A stretch of 64,000 nucleotides of DNA from positions 11,676,428 to 11,740,427 of the forward strand of contig NC_064759.1 of NCBI RefSeq assembly GCF_011397635.1, written 5' to 3'. A program made the translations under genes and the position numbers. This DNA comes from Epinephelus fuscoguttatus (lineage: Eukaryota > Chordata > Actinopteri > Perciformes > Serranidae). The number at the start of each line of letters is the position of its first letter. Position 1 is the first letter of the stretch. Under the pieces are notes generated by a model, which had not been told where the DNA came from, did no database searches, and was given only the letters and a program-made list of their open reading frames with translations. Shown piece by piece: positions 38,353 through 51,434 of this stretch.

Positions 38353-39054
38353 GCTGCCTACTGCATCTGGAGCTGACACTGATGAGAACGGTGGCAATGA
38401 ACCACAACAGAAAACAAAAAACAATGAGCTAAAAGATGCTATAAAGGGTGGGAAACTGCAGAGCGGAGGTAAATTCTTGGTGGGTTCATCACCACTAGCG
38501 CCCCCTGTTATATTATACATAATAATTTGAACAGCTGTCATCATAAAAATATTTTAAGAGTGCAGTTTTAAAGATAAATAAGCCAATGGCCAAGTCAGGT
38601 AACCGTCTGTCAACACCATATCACTATTGTGTCTTAAGTCCTATCTTTCATGCCATCATATTTCATTACGTAATGCTTTGTTACATGACCAATAAAAGAA
38701 AAAACTGTATTGTCTATTATATGACGAGATTCATGTAAAATTACATTAAAACACAAATAATTCAAAAAATAAATAAGAGCAGCTGTGAAAAGCTGCATTC
38801 AAAAGTAGTTTGTGTAAGTTTTCTTCTTGGCCAGAGGTGCTTTGAGGTCACCGCCGGATGCAGTAGCTGAAAGGAGTGGCAATGGGGATGATTCTGTGAT
38901 CACCTTCCAACATTATATAACCATGTTTAATTTCCTTATCACAACAACACCCACCTTTCAGGTGACTTGATTTGCATATTGCCCGTGTTCTTTTTGTTCT
39001 GAGGCATGTTCATTCCTTTGTAACAGGTCTGTCAGGGCAAGTCATTGCATTTCT

Positions 39055-39057
<3 letters not shown>

Positions 39058-39099
<42 letters not shown>
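39058..39099. repeat. (TG)n microsatellite
   Basis: A TG run of about 20 units. Confidence 0.95.
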
Positions 39100-39495
39100 A
39101 ACAGGTGAGGGTATATTATGTAATCTTAAGTGTTTAGGGAGTGGAAGCACTTAAGGAGTGGAGACATGATGTGAATTGGGTTCTCATACTGTGCATACCC
39201 CCAGCTTCTGATACAAAACCCAGCCAGCCTGGGCCTGGAGTCAGATAAACGCATGTAGATGTAGATGCACAGAGTGTTTGTGCAACCCCTTTTTCAAACT
39301 ATAGTTTCATTCTCAACTCACCTACAGCCGATGTCAGCGCTTTCCTAGCCTCTCACCCAGTGTCTTCCTGTGACCTGACACGCAGCCGCAGTCTTGACAC
39401 ACTGCCCTGACTTACACATCCTCCAGAATAGTTACGTAAGCTTTTCTCTCTGCTTATGAGATGCGAGAATTTGCATTTTGGTCTACAATTTGCTC

Positions 39496-39824
39496 TTAAA
39501 GGGACAGTTCACCCAATCATCAACAATACATTTAGCTTCTTTTACCTTTAATCGTGTTTATCAGTCTAGATTGGTTTAGTCCTTCATCCTCTCTTCCCTC
39601 CCTCATTGTTCATTACACTCATTACATTGAGTTTTTCGAATGTTTTTCGAGCACCACAAGCTGAGTGCCATCTAGTTCCATTATATTGGAGAGAAGGCAG
39701 ACATCTCTATGGTCGATATCTCCAACTCTCAGCAACTCACACCAAAACAATCTAGACTGATAAACAGCACTACAGGTAAGAGGACAATATGTAATTTAGA
39801 TTTTGGGGTAACCTGTCCCTTTAA
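39496..39824. mobile_element. TTAA-flanked fold-back element, 329 bp
   Basis: The ends TTAAAGGGACAGTTCACC and, in reverse complement, TTAAAGGGACAGGTTACC are inverted repeats. Inner arms match as well (TTTATCAGTCTAGATTG versus CAATCTAGACTGATAAA). No coding sequence. Confidence 0.75.
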
Positions 39825-40205
39825 TGAGCACATACTGTACTCTCTCTTTCACCTGCTTACCTTCTGCAGGTCTGAGCAGGGAATTCCCTCATAACGCAAA
39901 TCAGCAGTGGTGGTGGGGGGTGGTCTGTGCATTTGTTCACGAGTATGGATATGTATGTGTGAGCGTGTGTGTGTGTGTGTGTGCTTTTACACATGTCAAA
40001 GCTGCAAGCGGTAGTGAGGATAATAACATAATGACAGGCCAGTCCTCCAGTCATAATTCCCTGGCATAGCCTCAGGGTGAGGTGTGGGTCTCTTGATGGG
40101 GCTGGTGGTGTACCTGGAAAAAAAATACTGATAGGAGCTTATTCTTCTTCTGTTACCTGACCTATTGTAACCTTTGCTTTCTCTGCTTCCCTCCCTCCCT
40201 CCTTT

Positions 40206-41006
40206 TCTTAGAGCGGTGGAAGAACTATTTAGGTCTTTGTTTTACTTAAGCAGCTACAGCACTGTAAAATACTCCATAGTCCAGCATTCAAAATAGTACT
40301 TCAGAAAAACTGTGTAAGTAGCTACTATCAGCAAGAAGTGCTCTTGTAACTGATTTATTGTTATGTACCGTTTACACTGATAATGCATCAATGTTTTACT
40401 GTTGCAGCCGCATGAGGTGGAGCTAGTTTAAAATACTAGCTTATACACATTTTTGTTAGCTACTCATTTATAGAATAATGCATAGGATCCATACTAAAAA
40501 TGTACGCACCAACAAAAGCCAAAAATAGTGTGCGCTAAAAAATATTTTACAATAACTACAATCAGGCTTCCACCTGTCTCCAAAATGTTCGTAAGCATGG
40601 GTCAAAGTTTCTCCCATCAAGTCTGTTTTTATACATCACAACTTTTGCGTGGGAGGTGGCGTACACCACTTTCAGGAATCGTTTTGTGCGTATGCATTGT
40701 TTATAAATGAGACCCCTGGTCCGTTTGTTTTGGAGAGGGAGACAAGTAAAAACCTCCTGAACGATTAACACTGGAAGGAATTCTGACCTGGAGAAGTTTC
40801 AGCTGGTTGCAATCTGCAATCTTCACCGCTGGATGCCTCTAAATCCTCCAAAATCTTACACACTGTTCCTTTAACTAAATTCCAAAACTGAATTTGGATC
40901 AAAAGTGCAGTATTTCCCTCTGAAATGTGGAAAAAAATATAAACTAACAAAAGTCAAACATACTCAAGCAAAATACAAGTACTTACTTAGTATCCACCTC
41001 TGGTTT
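40206..41006. mobile_element. hAT-like element with two nested repeat fragments
   Basis: The left edge AGCGGTGGAAGAACTATTTA and the right edge in reverse complement CCAGAGGTGGATACTAAGT are related inverted ends of a widespread fish repeat. Inside lie an inverse copy of the 5634-5870 repeat (40497-40712) and a fragment of the GTCCAGTGTGTAG MITE on - (40793-40878). Edges are approximate. Confidence 0.5.
40497..40712 (-). repeat. Dispersed repeat, inverse partner of 5634-5870
   Basis: Its reverse complement contains CATACGCACAAAACGATTCC, GAAAGTGGTGTACGCCACC and CATTTTGGAGACAGGTGG in the same order as 5634-5870. Confidence 0.65.
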
Positions 41007-42383
41007 CTTCCTCTCTGTCCCTTCACCTCACCTGCTCTGAGCTCCCTCTTCCCCCTAAATGTTCACTAGTTGCTTGCATGAATACATTTATGAGAGGAGA
41101 AACAGGTAAAACAAACCCAGAGATACAATCCACTGGGGGAGAAAAAAATGCAGACTTGCAGATTTTTCTCCCAGAGATTTGTCAGGGTGAATGAATGATG
41201 AGTGGGAACAGACAGTAAACATGACAGTGGGAGAGTTTGTGTGTGTGTTAGCTCCGAGCATTGGACATTAGCTGTTTCTTTATGTATTATTAAGAAGCTG
41301 AAGAATACATGGAAACACAGGAGATCGACTTGTTTTTCTTTTATGAGGCTGTTTCATATTGATGACTCTTCTGTGAGGCAGTGATTTGTAGCCAAACAGA
41401 AATAACTTCATGTTTTGGGAAGTTAACACTGACCTTTTGGATAGTTTCATTTAAAGCGTTTTCACAGTTAGACAGATTAGACCGGATGAGTCACAGATTT
41501 ACAAGGTTACACACAGTGTGCATGCGTGCAAGTGTGTGTCTGTGCGTGGCTCTGAGGAGTGGTGGATCCAGGTTGTCGTTGGATGTCACGTCTGATATCG
41601 TCACGTGGCCACTGGAGCTCTATTATTCATGAGATCAATGCTGAGACTCAACCAGGCCTGATACAGTACAACCTTTCTCCCCTGAGGCTCTTCCCCTCCA
41701 GCCTTCCTCCTCAATATTTCTCAGAAGATTATTTTCCCTTCACGGTACTCTTTTCTGCTGAGATTGAGTTGTGAGAGCTGCGAACATGAAAACTGAGAGT
41801 GTTCACCTCAAGGGGATGACAGCCAGTGAGACGCAGTGAGGCGGACACCGGTGTTAGATACCCAACAATGATCAGAGAAGTGTAAACTTCACATTCCACA
41901 GTTTCTAAGATATATCTCTTGGTCACTCACTATTCACTAGTTTACTATTCCCTGCGTGATAAACACTCAGTAGATAGTTATGCATCATTATGCATCATTG
42001 ACAGGTGTGGTGCAGTGTTGCATAACTGCTAACCAAAACTTCATGGGAGTTCAACCTACATGAACTCATCTGTCATTGATGTGAGAATTTTTGTCAAAAT
42101 CAAATAACCTTTCATCACTGACTTAATGTAAATATATAATTTATATTGACTTCAAGATAATTCTATGTAAAGTTTTTAGTTTTAAAATGTTTTACAGTCT
42201 TATTTTGCAAGAACGGAAATGTGTCTCCCCTCCGTGCTTTACAAAATGGCTAAGTCACATTGTTTCTTGTCTACATCTTGAAGAAATCCAGCACACTCTG
42301 TTAACTCCCTCACTCCCGTCAGGAGGACCTGTAATCAGCTCGGGTGGAAAAAACGCCTGAGACAGAACCCCCACACTGAGTCT
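41007..42383. other. Intergenic DNA, no gene seen
   Basis: No exon or repeat that I can name. Composition is ordinary, with short TG-rich patches near 41230 and 41530. Confidence 0.45.
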
Positions 42384-42392
42384 CCCTGTGCC

Positions 42393-42796
42393 TAGTCTGA
42401 GTGGGCGGAAGTTTGCTGCAGAGATCAGCCTCTCATTGGGCGGAACGAGCCACCCGCTGAAGTCCCGCCCTACCATCTCCGGTTGTGTAGCAGTTTTCAA
42501 CCGTTTTCAACACGTCCTTTACTAACTTTTGCGGTGTTTGATCTTGCAGGGATGTAGCCATTTTTCTGCCATGGTTCGCGTCCTGTAGGTGATATTTTTG
42601 TGGGCGTGTTACACCAAAACCTGTTTCCCCCCGGCAATATTTTTACAAGCGCACCTTTGCTGTGGCACTGCCCAGAATGATTGTGATTGGTTGAAAGAAG
42701 TACAAGCAGCCGGAGCGTTTTTTTCTCCAATCTCAAAGTGAGAGTCGGCCCAGCCAGACCTTTCTTTTCTTGACAAAGGTCTGGTGAGCGAGACTA
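42393..42796 (-). mobile_element. 404-bp DNA transposon, copy 2, perfect 9-bp target duplication
   Basis: The ends are TAGTCTGAGTGGGCGG (42393) and, in reverse complement, TAGTCTCGCTCACCAGACC (42796). The first six bases are a perfect inverted repeat. CCCTGTGCC flanks both sides (42384-42392 and 42797-42805), a perfect 9-bp duplication. Twelve bases in from the right end is a hairpin that opens CCAGACCTTT and closes AAAGGTCTGG. Length and sequence match the copy at 51701-52104 in reverse orientation with few differences, so both are fairly young. A 42-codon frame on - starting MATSLQDQTPQKLVKD is shared with the other copy. No transposase domain. Confidence 0.85.
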
Positions 42797-43226
42797 CCCT
42801 GTGCCCGATCTCCAGAACATCTTCCCAGATCAGCCTAACAGAAGACATTCCTCTTCCACCTTCAACCACCTACATCCATTCACCAGTCCGACACAACTAA
42901 CACCTCCTGAATTACAACAAACATTTAAACCACATATTGCTGTGGCGTGGTCCTTGCTAGTGAACTGTCCTGTATTTCTTGTGTCTGAGTGTGTGTATTG
43001 TTGGTGTTACAAACTCAGAAATAAAATCTGTTTTAAAAAAAGTAAAAAATGTTTTACAGTCTAACAAGAACAGCATGAAATGTTTCAGCGGAAAAAAACA
43101 CATTTCAACAACACTGTGGTTAACATGTGGTTAGGTTTAGGCAGAAATACCTGTTGGTTACAGTTAGGAAAATATTTAAAATACTTGCTTTTGATGGCAC
43201 TATCCCAGCAGGAAATGCAGCAATGG

Positions 43227-43983
43227 GTGCGGTTACATGATGGCTTCTTATTCGGAATGAAATAAATCTGAATGAAATCATTCGGAATTAAAGTTTTTCC
43301 AGGTAGTTTACATGGGAAATATTCATTCCGAATGAGGGTTTACACGGGAGATCAGTTTAACCACCTTTTATTCGCCTTTATTCGGGTCCACGCAAGGTTT
43401 GGTGCAGGGAAGGTTTCTGATTGGATAGGGGGCGGGACGGATGTTACATGTTTATGTTTAAAGAAAACACTGTAGTCCTCGTTCCGGATAACAAGATGCT
43501 TGATGACGACGCTCTTAGTGCCTTTTTCGGGCTTGTTTTGCTTATATTCTTGAAGCAGCAGTACAACAACAACCTTGTTCTGCTAATGCTCCGTCTGCTG
43601 AGGAGGAGAAGAGAGGTAGAAGGTTGAAGAAGGGAGATAGAAGACCGTGCTTTGGCGTATGGAAACCGGTGAGTGCAACTAGTCTGACTGCTCTATCTCA
43701 GCCCGTTACTATGCATGCGGTATACGTCATCGCGCCAGAGGGGCAAGGAATCAAGCATGCGCAGAAAGACCGGAATGAACTTAAAGAGGAATGAGTGTAT
43801 ACAAGTGCGAGAAATTCTTTCATTCGGAATTAGAAACGGAATATTCCAGCCCCTTACATCAGAATGAATTTTCAATCGCACTGGACAATTTCATTCCAAA
43901 TTAGACGTTTACAAGATCACTTTTAATAGGAATGAACTTTCATTCCGAATGAAAAGGGAATAAAACTGTACATGTAAACGCAC
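43227..43983. mobile_element. MITE with GTGCGKTTACATG termini
   Basis: The left end GTGCGGTTACATG and the right end in reverse complement GTGCGTTTACATG bound a 757-bp block. Many short inverted copies of TTCATTCCGAATGA lie near both ends. The centre (43420-43740) has unique sequence with a 68-codon frame of no known family. Confidence 0.65.
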
Positions 43984-44221
43984 TCACTGTCTCCATAAAA
44001 AACAACTGTTTTTTGTGGCAATATCCTCAATGGAAACATAGCAAAAGGTTGCTAAAAACATCCAAGTTTGGGGGTTAAAAAGCTGCTGGAATGACAACAA
44101 CTAAGAAGATAGAAGGGGATATACTGTATTAATTCCTGAGGGGTAAATCATTTTTTTCACTTTGTTGTCATACACACAGGCCCGAAAAACACACATATGC
44201 ACAAACAGAACCTATACATAC

Positions 44222-44430
44222 ATTAAATGGAGAGATGGGAGGGGGCTGCTCATGGACAGGTGCCCCACAGCAAGGCACTGACCCCGCACTTGCTTGGCAG
44301 TGCTCAGGACACAAACTGGTACCTCTCCACCTGCCAGTCCATGCTCCATGCGTGGTCCAGACGGGGACTTAAACCAGTGACCCTCCAGTTCCTAACCCAA
44401 GTCTCTATGGGCTGAGCTACTGCCGCCCCC
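44222..44430 (-). repeat. tRNA-derived SINE (family A)
   Basis: Read on -, it begins GGGGGCGGCAGTAGCTCAG (A box TAGCTCAG) and has a B-box-like GGTCACTGGTTTAAGTCCCC. A SINE body follows (GACTGGCAGGTGGAGAGG, then GGGGCACCTGTCCATGAG) and it ends with CTCTCC. The tRNA-like head is decayed and is not a functional tRNA. Confidence 0.75.
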
Positions 44431-45115
44431 AACTAGTCGTCTGCAGTTTGGCACGCCCACACCTAGGTGACACGCCATCCCCTGTCCCCTCCACCACCCG
44501 TCGACAGCTCACACACTATGTCACCTTAGAAACATCGATATAGTACGTATAAAACGTACAAATGTAACGAATCTATGGTTTGCAGAAACCTACAATGCCA
44601 ACATTTTCTTCTGGCGACTGGGCTGAGAAACAGTCACACAAATGAAAGAGTAAAAAGAAAAAAATCTCTTACTCAAATGTAAGAAAAAAAAGTTACATAT
44701 TCAAGTCAACCCTTTCCACAAATCCTCCAACATTCAACATGCAACAGTTACACCCGCACAAACACACAAACATGCATATTTGTATTCTTCCATGTGGAAA
44801 ACATGACGGGTGTGCCAGGAGCCGCAGCGACGGGGAAGGAGACTAGTCGTGCATGCTGCTTTGTGCCTCCGAAGGCCATCAAATATGTACGACGATCAGA
44901 ATCACTATACATAAAGGATTACACACATACAGTCAAATCATGAACCAGGACTCAACCACTCGCCCATCACTCATCACTTATACAGATGTGAGAATCCGTG
45001 AGCCTGACCCACATTGTGAGCCAGTTTTTACACACATGGGGCTGGTTACAGGCCTTTTTCACAGAAGACATTCTGACTTGTCACACTAGCAGAAGAACAG
45101 GTGTTACTGATGACT

Positions 45116-46959
45116 TTAAAGGGATAGTTCAGATTTTTTGAAGTGGGGTTGTTTGAGGTACTCATCCATAGTCAGTATATTATATACAGAAGATGGGGGT
45201 TTGCATGCTGCTAGTTTGGAGAAGCAGGCAGAAGCAGAGAACACACAACCTAGGCAATGTACTGCAGCAAAACATAATGTCGGCACCCAAGGCTACATCC
45301 TGTTCCAGGATTGCATTTTAGTCTGGATAAGCGAAAACAACACCCATGTCTGCTTCCCGTTTAGGTCTGATCAGTCACAATGTGTCAAGCCAAAAAATCA
45401 TGGCTAGGTCTGCGTACCTTCTGTGATATCATCTGTCTTGAGCGGGTACTCCTTTCCCTTTGCTATGGTTTCCTCCAGCCATGGGTAATACTCGTGGTAC
45501 CGCTCTAATATGTTGCTGCATTTGCTTTGCAACTACTCCCAATTTGAAGGCCTCATACCAATGTGTTACTTTCAGTTACCATTCCACCTCATCTGCGGTC
45601 CCAGCAAAGAAATCTCTGGTCTTGCTTTTCGCTTTCTATGTGGTGTTCACAGCAACTCAGCATCCAACTGCAGATCTGTTTCCTGTTTACACCAGCGTGA
45701 GCATGCCCCGTGTACATGGATAGTCATGTGATATGGGATTTCAGGCATGCTGTTATGGACTAAGATTATTTCTGAAATGGTGCTGGAAGGCTGTGTTTGT
45801 GTTTGCAGAGATTGTTTTTGTGTTAAAACCTGTGTAAAAAAATATCAATATCAGTTTAGGTGTATGCTATATTTCAATTCTTTTCAACACGCTGTTACAT
45901 CGCTCTCTCGACTCTTTTCACAGCAGAGTTCTGAGAGTTGCTGGTTAACCGTTGCCATGGTTGGTATGTTTGTTTGTGTTATTGTGTGACTTTTGTGTTT
46001 GAAATTGTGAGTTCAGATTCACTAAAGTCACACAATAATACAAACTAACCCATCTGAGCTTTTGTCAGAGGAGTCTGGTGGCTTTGAAGAGAGTATAGAT
46101 AACTGCTTTAGTTCCCTATCAGAAAGGGCTGTCTGACAACAAGGTAAAGTGGTGAAAATATTCTAAATATAGCACACACTTAAACTGATACTGATTTATT
46201 CAGGTGGCTAAAATATGAATATCCACAGCACTACATTGCTTTGCTTCTGTGCTGGTACTGCTGTCTGCTTCTCCAAACTAGAGGCATGCTGACCACAGTC
46301 TGTATGTAATACACTGTATGGACCTCATACAACCCCACTTCATCCATCCATCCATCCATTTTCATCCGCTAATCCGGGGACGGGTTGAGGGGGCAGCAGG
46401 TCGAGCAAAGCACCCCAGACATCCCTCTCACTGGCAACACTTTCCAGCTCCTCCTGGGGGACCCCAAGGTGTTCCCGGGCCAGACGAGATATGTAATCCA
46501 TCCAGCGTGTTCTGGGTCTGCCCCGGGGCCTCCTACCAGTGGGATGTGCCCAGGACACCTCCAGCAGGAGGCGCCCAGGAGGCATCCTAGTCAGATGCCC
46601 AAACCACCTCAACTGACCCCTTTTGATGCGAAGGAGCAGCGGCTCTACTCTCAGCTCTTCAACCTGTCTCTAAGGATGAGCCCAGCCACCCCACGGAGAA
46701 ACTCATTTCCACTGCTTGTATCCGCGATCTCATTCTTTCGGTCACTACCCACAGCTCATGACCATAGGTGAGGGTTGGGACGTAGATGGACCAGTAAATC
46801 GAAAGCTTTGCTTTCCGGCTGAGCTCCCTCTTCACCACGACGGACCGGCGCAGCGCCCGCATCACTGCAGAAGCCGCACCAACCTGCCGATCCATCTCAC
46901 ACTCCATTTTACCCTCACTCGTGAACAAGACCCCAAGATAATCCAAATTGTCCCTTTAA
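45116..46959. mobile_element. TTAA-flanked element with a LINE inserted in its right arm
   Basis: The left end is TTAAAGGGATAGTTCAGA and the right end in reverse complement TTAAAGGGACAATTTGGA. The left arm (GAAGTGGGGTTGTTTGAGG to GTTTGGAGAAGCAGGCAG) reappears inverted at about 46255-46340 (CTGCTTCTCCAAACTAG to CAACCCCACTTCA). Between that inner arm and the terminal 18 bp sits a LINE fragment (46342-46940). The centre, 45260-46250, has no frame I recognise. Confidence 0.75.
46342..46940 (-). mobile_element. 5'-truncated, frameshifted LINE 3' end (RTE/Rex3-like)
   Basis: On -, two frames carry the C-terminus of a LINE reverse-transcriptase protein. The first has LGVLFTSEGKMECEMDRQVG and LSIYVPTLTYGHELWVVTER-type residues (about 46940-46660). 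The second has RWFGHLTRMPPGRLLLEV and GRRPRGRPRTRWMDYISRL (about 46612-46360). A frameshift near 46640 separates them. The 3' end has a GGATGGATGGAT tail (46342-46365). The tail and protein resemble fish RTE/Rex3-type LINEs. This is a dead fragment. Confidence 0.8.
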
Positions 46960-49082
46960 TGATGGCTGTGAGGTAGCATGAACAATACCAAGACCCTGAG
47001 ACTGAAGCAACTAAATGGAATTCAGCCATGGGTGTGTTAAACCTTTAAAACAATTAAACTTTACCTGAATTTATTACAGTCACAATTAGTTAAGTTTAAT
47101 GATTTTCTAGATTAAAAAAATAAGTAAACCAAGTATTGAGGGTAAACATCTAGCCCCATTCATGCAACATCTCAGCTGTTCTTCTTTGCTGTACTCTGTT
47201 TTGCTGGCCAAAGCCATGTGTGTGCCTGCCATATGTGCTTTAAGAACTGCAAATGAAAACTGGCAACCAATATTAGCAGATACATTGTTCACATCACATA
47301 CTAACATCACTTTGTAGGTTTTTACACTGAAATGCAAAGTTTAGCAAACTATTTCAGTGTAAATACGCCTTTAATAAGATCCCAGTTCTTCCTGTGTGTC
47401 CCACCAAACATGTCAGTGTCTCATAGCAACTTATAAATATTTCCCAGTCCAGTACCCAGAATGCCTCACCCCTGAGAACTACAACTCAGTAGCCCTGGGA
47501 ACTACAACTTCCACAGGGAGATGTCAATGTGTCTGCGTACCGCTTGTCTTGGCTGTGACGTCTCTATGTGCTGTTCTGAACTGCCTGTGCGTGGACGCCT
47601 GGACAGTGATGTCAGCACACAGGCCGCGGCTGTGGCCAGTGAAGTCGGGTTGAGGTCTGGGACAACATGGAGCTGCAGCAGCTGGAATCGACTCCCGAGG
47701 GAGAGCTGGGAAAGAGGCCACAAACCTCCCCACAAAGGACCCGGAGAGTCAGAGAGAGGGGACGACCCTGACTGCAGCATGTTATTAGTGCGGTCATTGT
47801 GATGCTGTTCTCTCTTCTGTGTGCTACATCGTTGTGCGTAGTCTCTAAAATCATCTTGCATTTGTGTGTGTGTGTGAGTGTAGCACTGAGCACAGGAAGC
47901 AGTGGTGACGCTCTCACACCGCCCACAAAGTTATTACAATGGAAAGCCCAAGCTTCTGAGCAACTGTGCCGCCCCTCTGCCCTCTGACACACACATGGAA
48001 AACTACCATAGAGTCGTCCTGTCGTTGTGCTGGCCAGCTGGTGGGTGCACTAACTAACACTAGCTCAATAAAGGCTGAGTCAGGACACATTAGTCCCTGT
48101 ATGTGTGTGTATCTGTGTGTGTTTGGGGACAGTGAAGAGATGATGGCAAAGCAAAGTGGTGTACACACACTCACAAGCTTCTCTTTGACACGTGCGAGGA
48201 TAAACATCGATTTCCTTGACTGACGTTAACACCCTGTTGAGTAAACACACACCTTAACTCACACCACGGCGGCCACATATGACAGCCCCTGCACACTCAG
48301 ATGCGTATAGGCACCTCGGCCACGTCTTACAGCCGTCTGGTTAACAGCAACAGGTCCAACAAACAGCGCCAGTTCAGGGTTCAGAGCAGGTACAGCCACA
48401 GCTCTCCCACACATACAACCACTACCACAGCACATACCTGTATTATGGTTTGAGAGCCGCAGATTGTCAACACAGTTCACTGTCATGCCCCACGGGGAAA
48501 AAACAACAGAGAGGCACAGGTCACCCAAAAAAATCACACTCCCTCTTGTTCTGGGAAAACAATCAAGGCCAAGTCACTTATGTTACAAGCATTTCCTGTT
48601 ACGTTTGTTGAACTTCTCTTTACATCCTGATAGCAATCAATAAATGAAATGCTCTGGAAAAAAGCTACCTGTAAGTGTTGCAGGCCTGTAATAAGCCCGT
48701 CCAATCAGTTCATCCAGGTCGAATGAAATGATCAGATCATTTGCCTGTCTGTCAGAAACAGGACGTTCCTGTTGGCTGATAGATGCGAGTGCACTCCCCT
48801 TTGGTGAAAACAGGATTCAGTGGTGGAGAATCCTGCACAGAAATTTGCTATTCCAGGATTAAAAAACAACTGCCTACACTGCAAAGCAACTCAAGACAGG
48901 AAGACAGACTTATCAAAAAGAGAGTCTGACAAGAAACTGAGCCAAAGACTCACAGCTGCTGCTTCATGCTCACGTTTACATGGCTAACGTTAGCTAGAGC
49001 CTTGAATCACAGTGTGTTCTCCACCTCACTCTCCGCCGCTACAGACTACCTCACTAGGAGAGCAGGCAGCACACCTTACTCA
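46960..49082. other. Intergenic DNA, no gene seen
   Basis: Several 90-126-codon frames on both strands at 47500-48540 overlap one another and show no domain or splice pattern. I treat them as chance frames in GC-rich DNA. Confidence 0.45.
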
Positions 49083-49575
49083 GATCTTGTCACATATTGA
49101 CATTTGTTTTCCACGTCCACATACGACGTGCAAGGTACCCTGGGTCCGTTGGTTGTTGACGTCCTGGGACACAGTGTCAAGTTCTGCCTGTTACATGCAT
49201 TGTCTTCTTTCAAGATCGTTTCTGTTTTCAAAGGAAATTTTACATTTACATGCAGTCTCTTTCAAAATAAACGCAGTACGTCTGCACAACGCTGCAAATT
49301 GGTGGTTTTTTTTCCTTCAACAACAAACACACATGGTTGGGTTTAGGAACAAAGGAACAAGGTTTGGCTTGAGAATCTTACAGGACATGAACACTGCTCT
49401 CTCAGGTGAAAGTCATGGTTTGTTGGACCCATCCACCATCCCTCCTGCCCATCCCACACTGACTTTCGCCACTTTAACTTTCGTTCTTGTCCTGACGCCC
49501 CTTGACACTGACATTTGCCTTTAAACTATAATGGCAACCGGCCACATATCATGCCGACGTTCAAGGATACCTTTT
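49083..49575 (+). repeat. Dispersed repeat, partner of 36879-37340
   Basis: It has the same order of blocks as the copy at 36879 (CTTGTCACATATTG, CAAGGTACCCTGGGT, CAGTCTCTTTCAAAATAA, TGTTGGACCCATCCACCA). It includes a short extra stretch near 49185-49205 that the other copy lacks. Confidence 0.75.
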
Positions 49576-51365
49576 TCCGTTGGTTTCTGATGCTGCAAGT
49601 CACTGCCCAAGCACCGGATTTGGACAGCGTGAGACCGGGCTCCTGGAGAGAGACCCAGAGTCAGAGGCTGCAGCAACACAAATCCAGCCAGCATTACCTC
49701 GCTCCAGGGGACCTGACAGAGCCAACTTCCTGCCAGATCAGCCAACAGGTTAGACCTTGTACTGCTGCTAGCCACCAGCCCACTCTGATAGTCAGCGTTG
49801 GGGTGTTTGTGCTGGCCAAATTCGAGTCGCTACAGCAGACGTCCGAAGGGCTGTCTCCTGAGCTGCTGCCCGCTCTACTCCAGGGGAAGCAGTCCACAGC
49901 AGCAGAGAGTGAGATGAATGGAGGGTGGGGTGGCTAACGTCAGCTTGCTGGATGCGGAAGCACCCCGATATGCCACTTGACATGCAGACGCCCGTCAGCA
50001 GTCACCTGGCCATTAAATAGAGCCACATTTCTCTGCACGAAGCTTCTCTGCTCTGTTCTAACCACGTGTAGAGCTCTGTCTCTCTCTGCTTGTGTGTATT
50101 TTGACTCCTCTCTCGGGAATGTTTTTTCATCTTTTTTTTTCTTTTTTTTTACCTTTACCACTATAAAAAGGACTTACACATTGCCAGATTAGCCTGTGTG
50201 GGGGCCACTGGGCAAGATTAAGTGCTGTTGTGCTCCTTTGGACCGCTTATTTCCGCTTCTGTTTTGTTTTAATATGACATGTCTCTGTTTGGCTTCTGCA
50301 CAACCAATCTGAGTACAAATAAAGTGATTCATAACATACACCCAAACTAATTGACATGCAGTGAATCAGGGACTTTTGGGAGCCCCTGGGGGTCTGCCTA
50401 GTTTGTCCAGTTGGTTATTTTAGCCTTATCTGAAGCGCTGGCACTCTAAGAATCTGAGAAGTTTAGTGAATGAAACCATTGCTGTTGTAAGACACCAAAC
50501 CCTCACAGCAATTCATGTTTCATAACTCCCATTTAAATAACTGACAATGTTTTGCTGTCTTCTAAAGTCTATCTTTCATTGTACTGTTTTATTATTTTAC
50601 TGTTTTAGCTATTTCATTTACCCTGAGGTCAAACTAAACATATAGTTTAGTTAAGTTTTGTATTTTATAGCCATCACAGTTGTAACACAGACTTTTTAAC
50701 AACTTTAATGTTGTGGATTTGTATACTGAATATCAATAGCATACTATTCCCTCTAGATAAGGAAGCACCTTTAGGCTAAAGAAATTTATTTCATTTTCTG
50801 TATCAAGCTTACACTATCCTTATTTGTTACCTCTGACATTAGCATACGCACAGCAAACCCAAAAACACAACTAGTGCCATAAATTACTGTGAGCTGCAAG
50901 CAAGGAGATTATAAAAGGCTGAATGTGAAAACAGCTTATTGAGGCAAAAAAGGACACATTTTTCTTTAAGGAAAAGGACGTTAAATATTCTTACATGAAG
51001 GGCATTATGTGCTTTTGTAATAGTATGAGGGAAACTTAATTTTAGTAGTTCCCCTCTGCCTGCAGGCTGATAAGAACACTAAAGTCAGGACGTCAGAGTA
51101 AGATTTAAAACTGAGTCTCTGGGCGCAGAGTGAAGTTACTGTGTTTGTTCCAGCCCAAAAACAAAAATTCTGAGAATGATGGTTTTCAGGCCACGTTTAT
51201 GAAAAAATGTGATCAAATGCGTAATTTGGTTTATTACTTAAGAGTGTTGTTAGTGATGTTTGTGCGCAAAGAGATGGAAACAGAAACAGTGAAATAGTCC
51301 TGAGGGGGCAGTCATGATACTATGAATGAATTCCTCTCCAGCAACAGAAACCAGAGAGTCAGCTG

Positions 51366-51434
<69 letters not shown>

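Noticed and set aside
44222..44430. Functional tRNA gene on -
   Set aside because: A and B boxes are present, but the rest does not fold as a cloverleaf and a SINE body follows.
47502..48207. Cluster of 90-126-codon frames on both strands
   Set aside because: They overlap each other in several frames, lack domains, and are typical of stop-poor GC-richer intergenic DNA.
49515..49937. 140-codon frame on +
   Set aside because: It lies across a dispersed repeat whose other copy (30900-31110) does not keep the frame.
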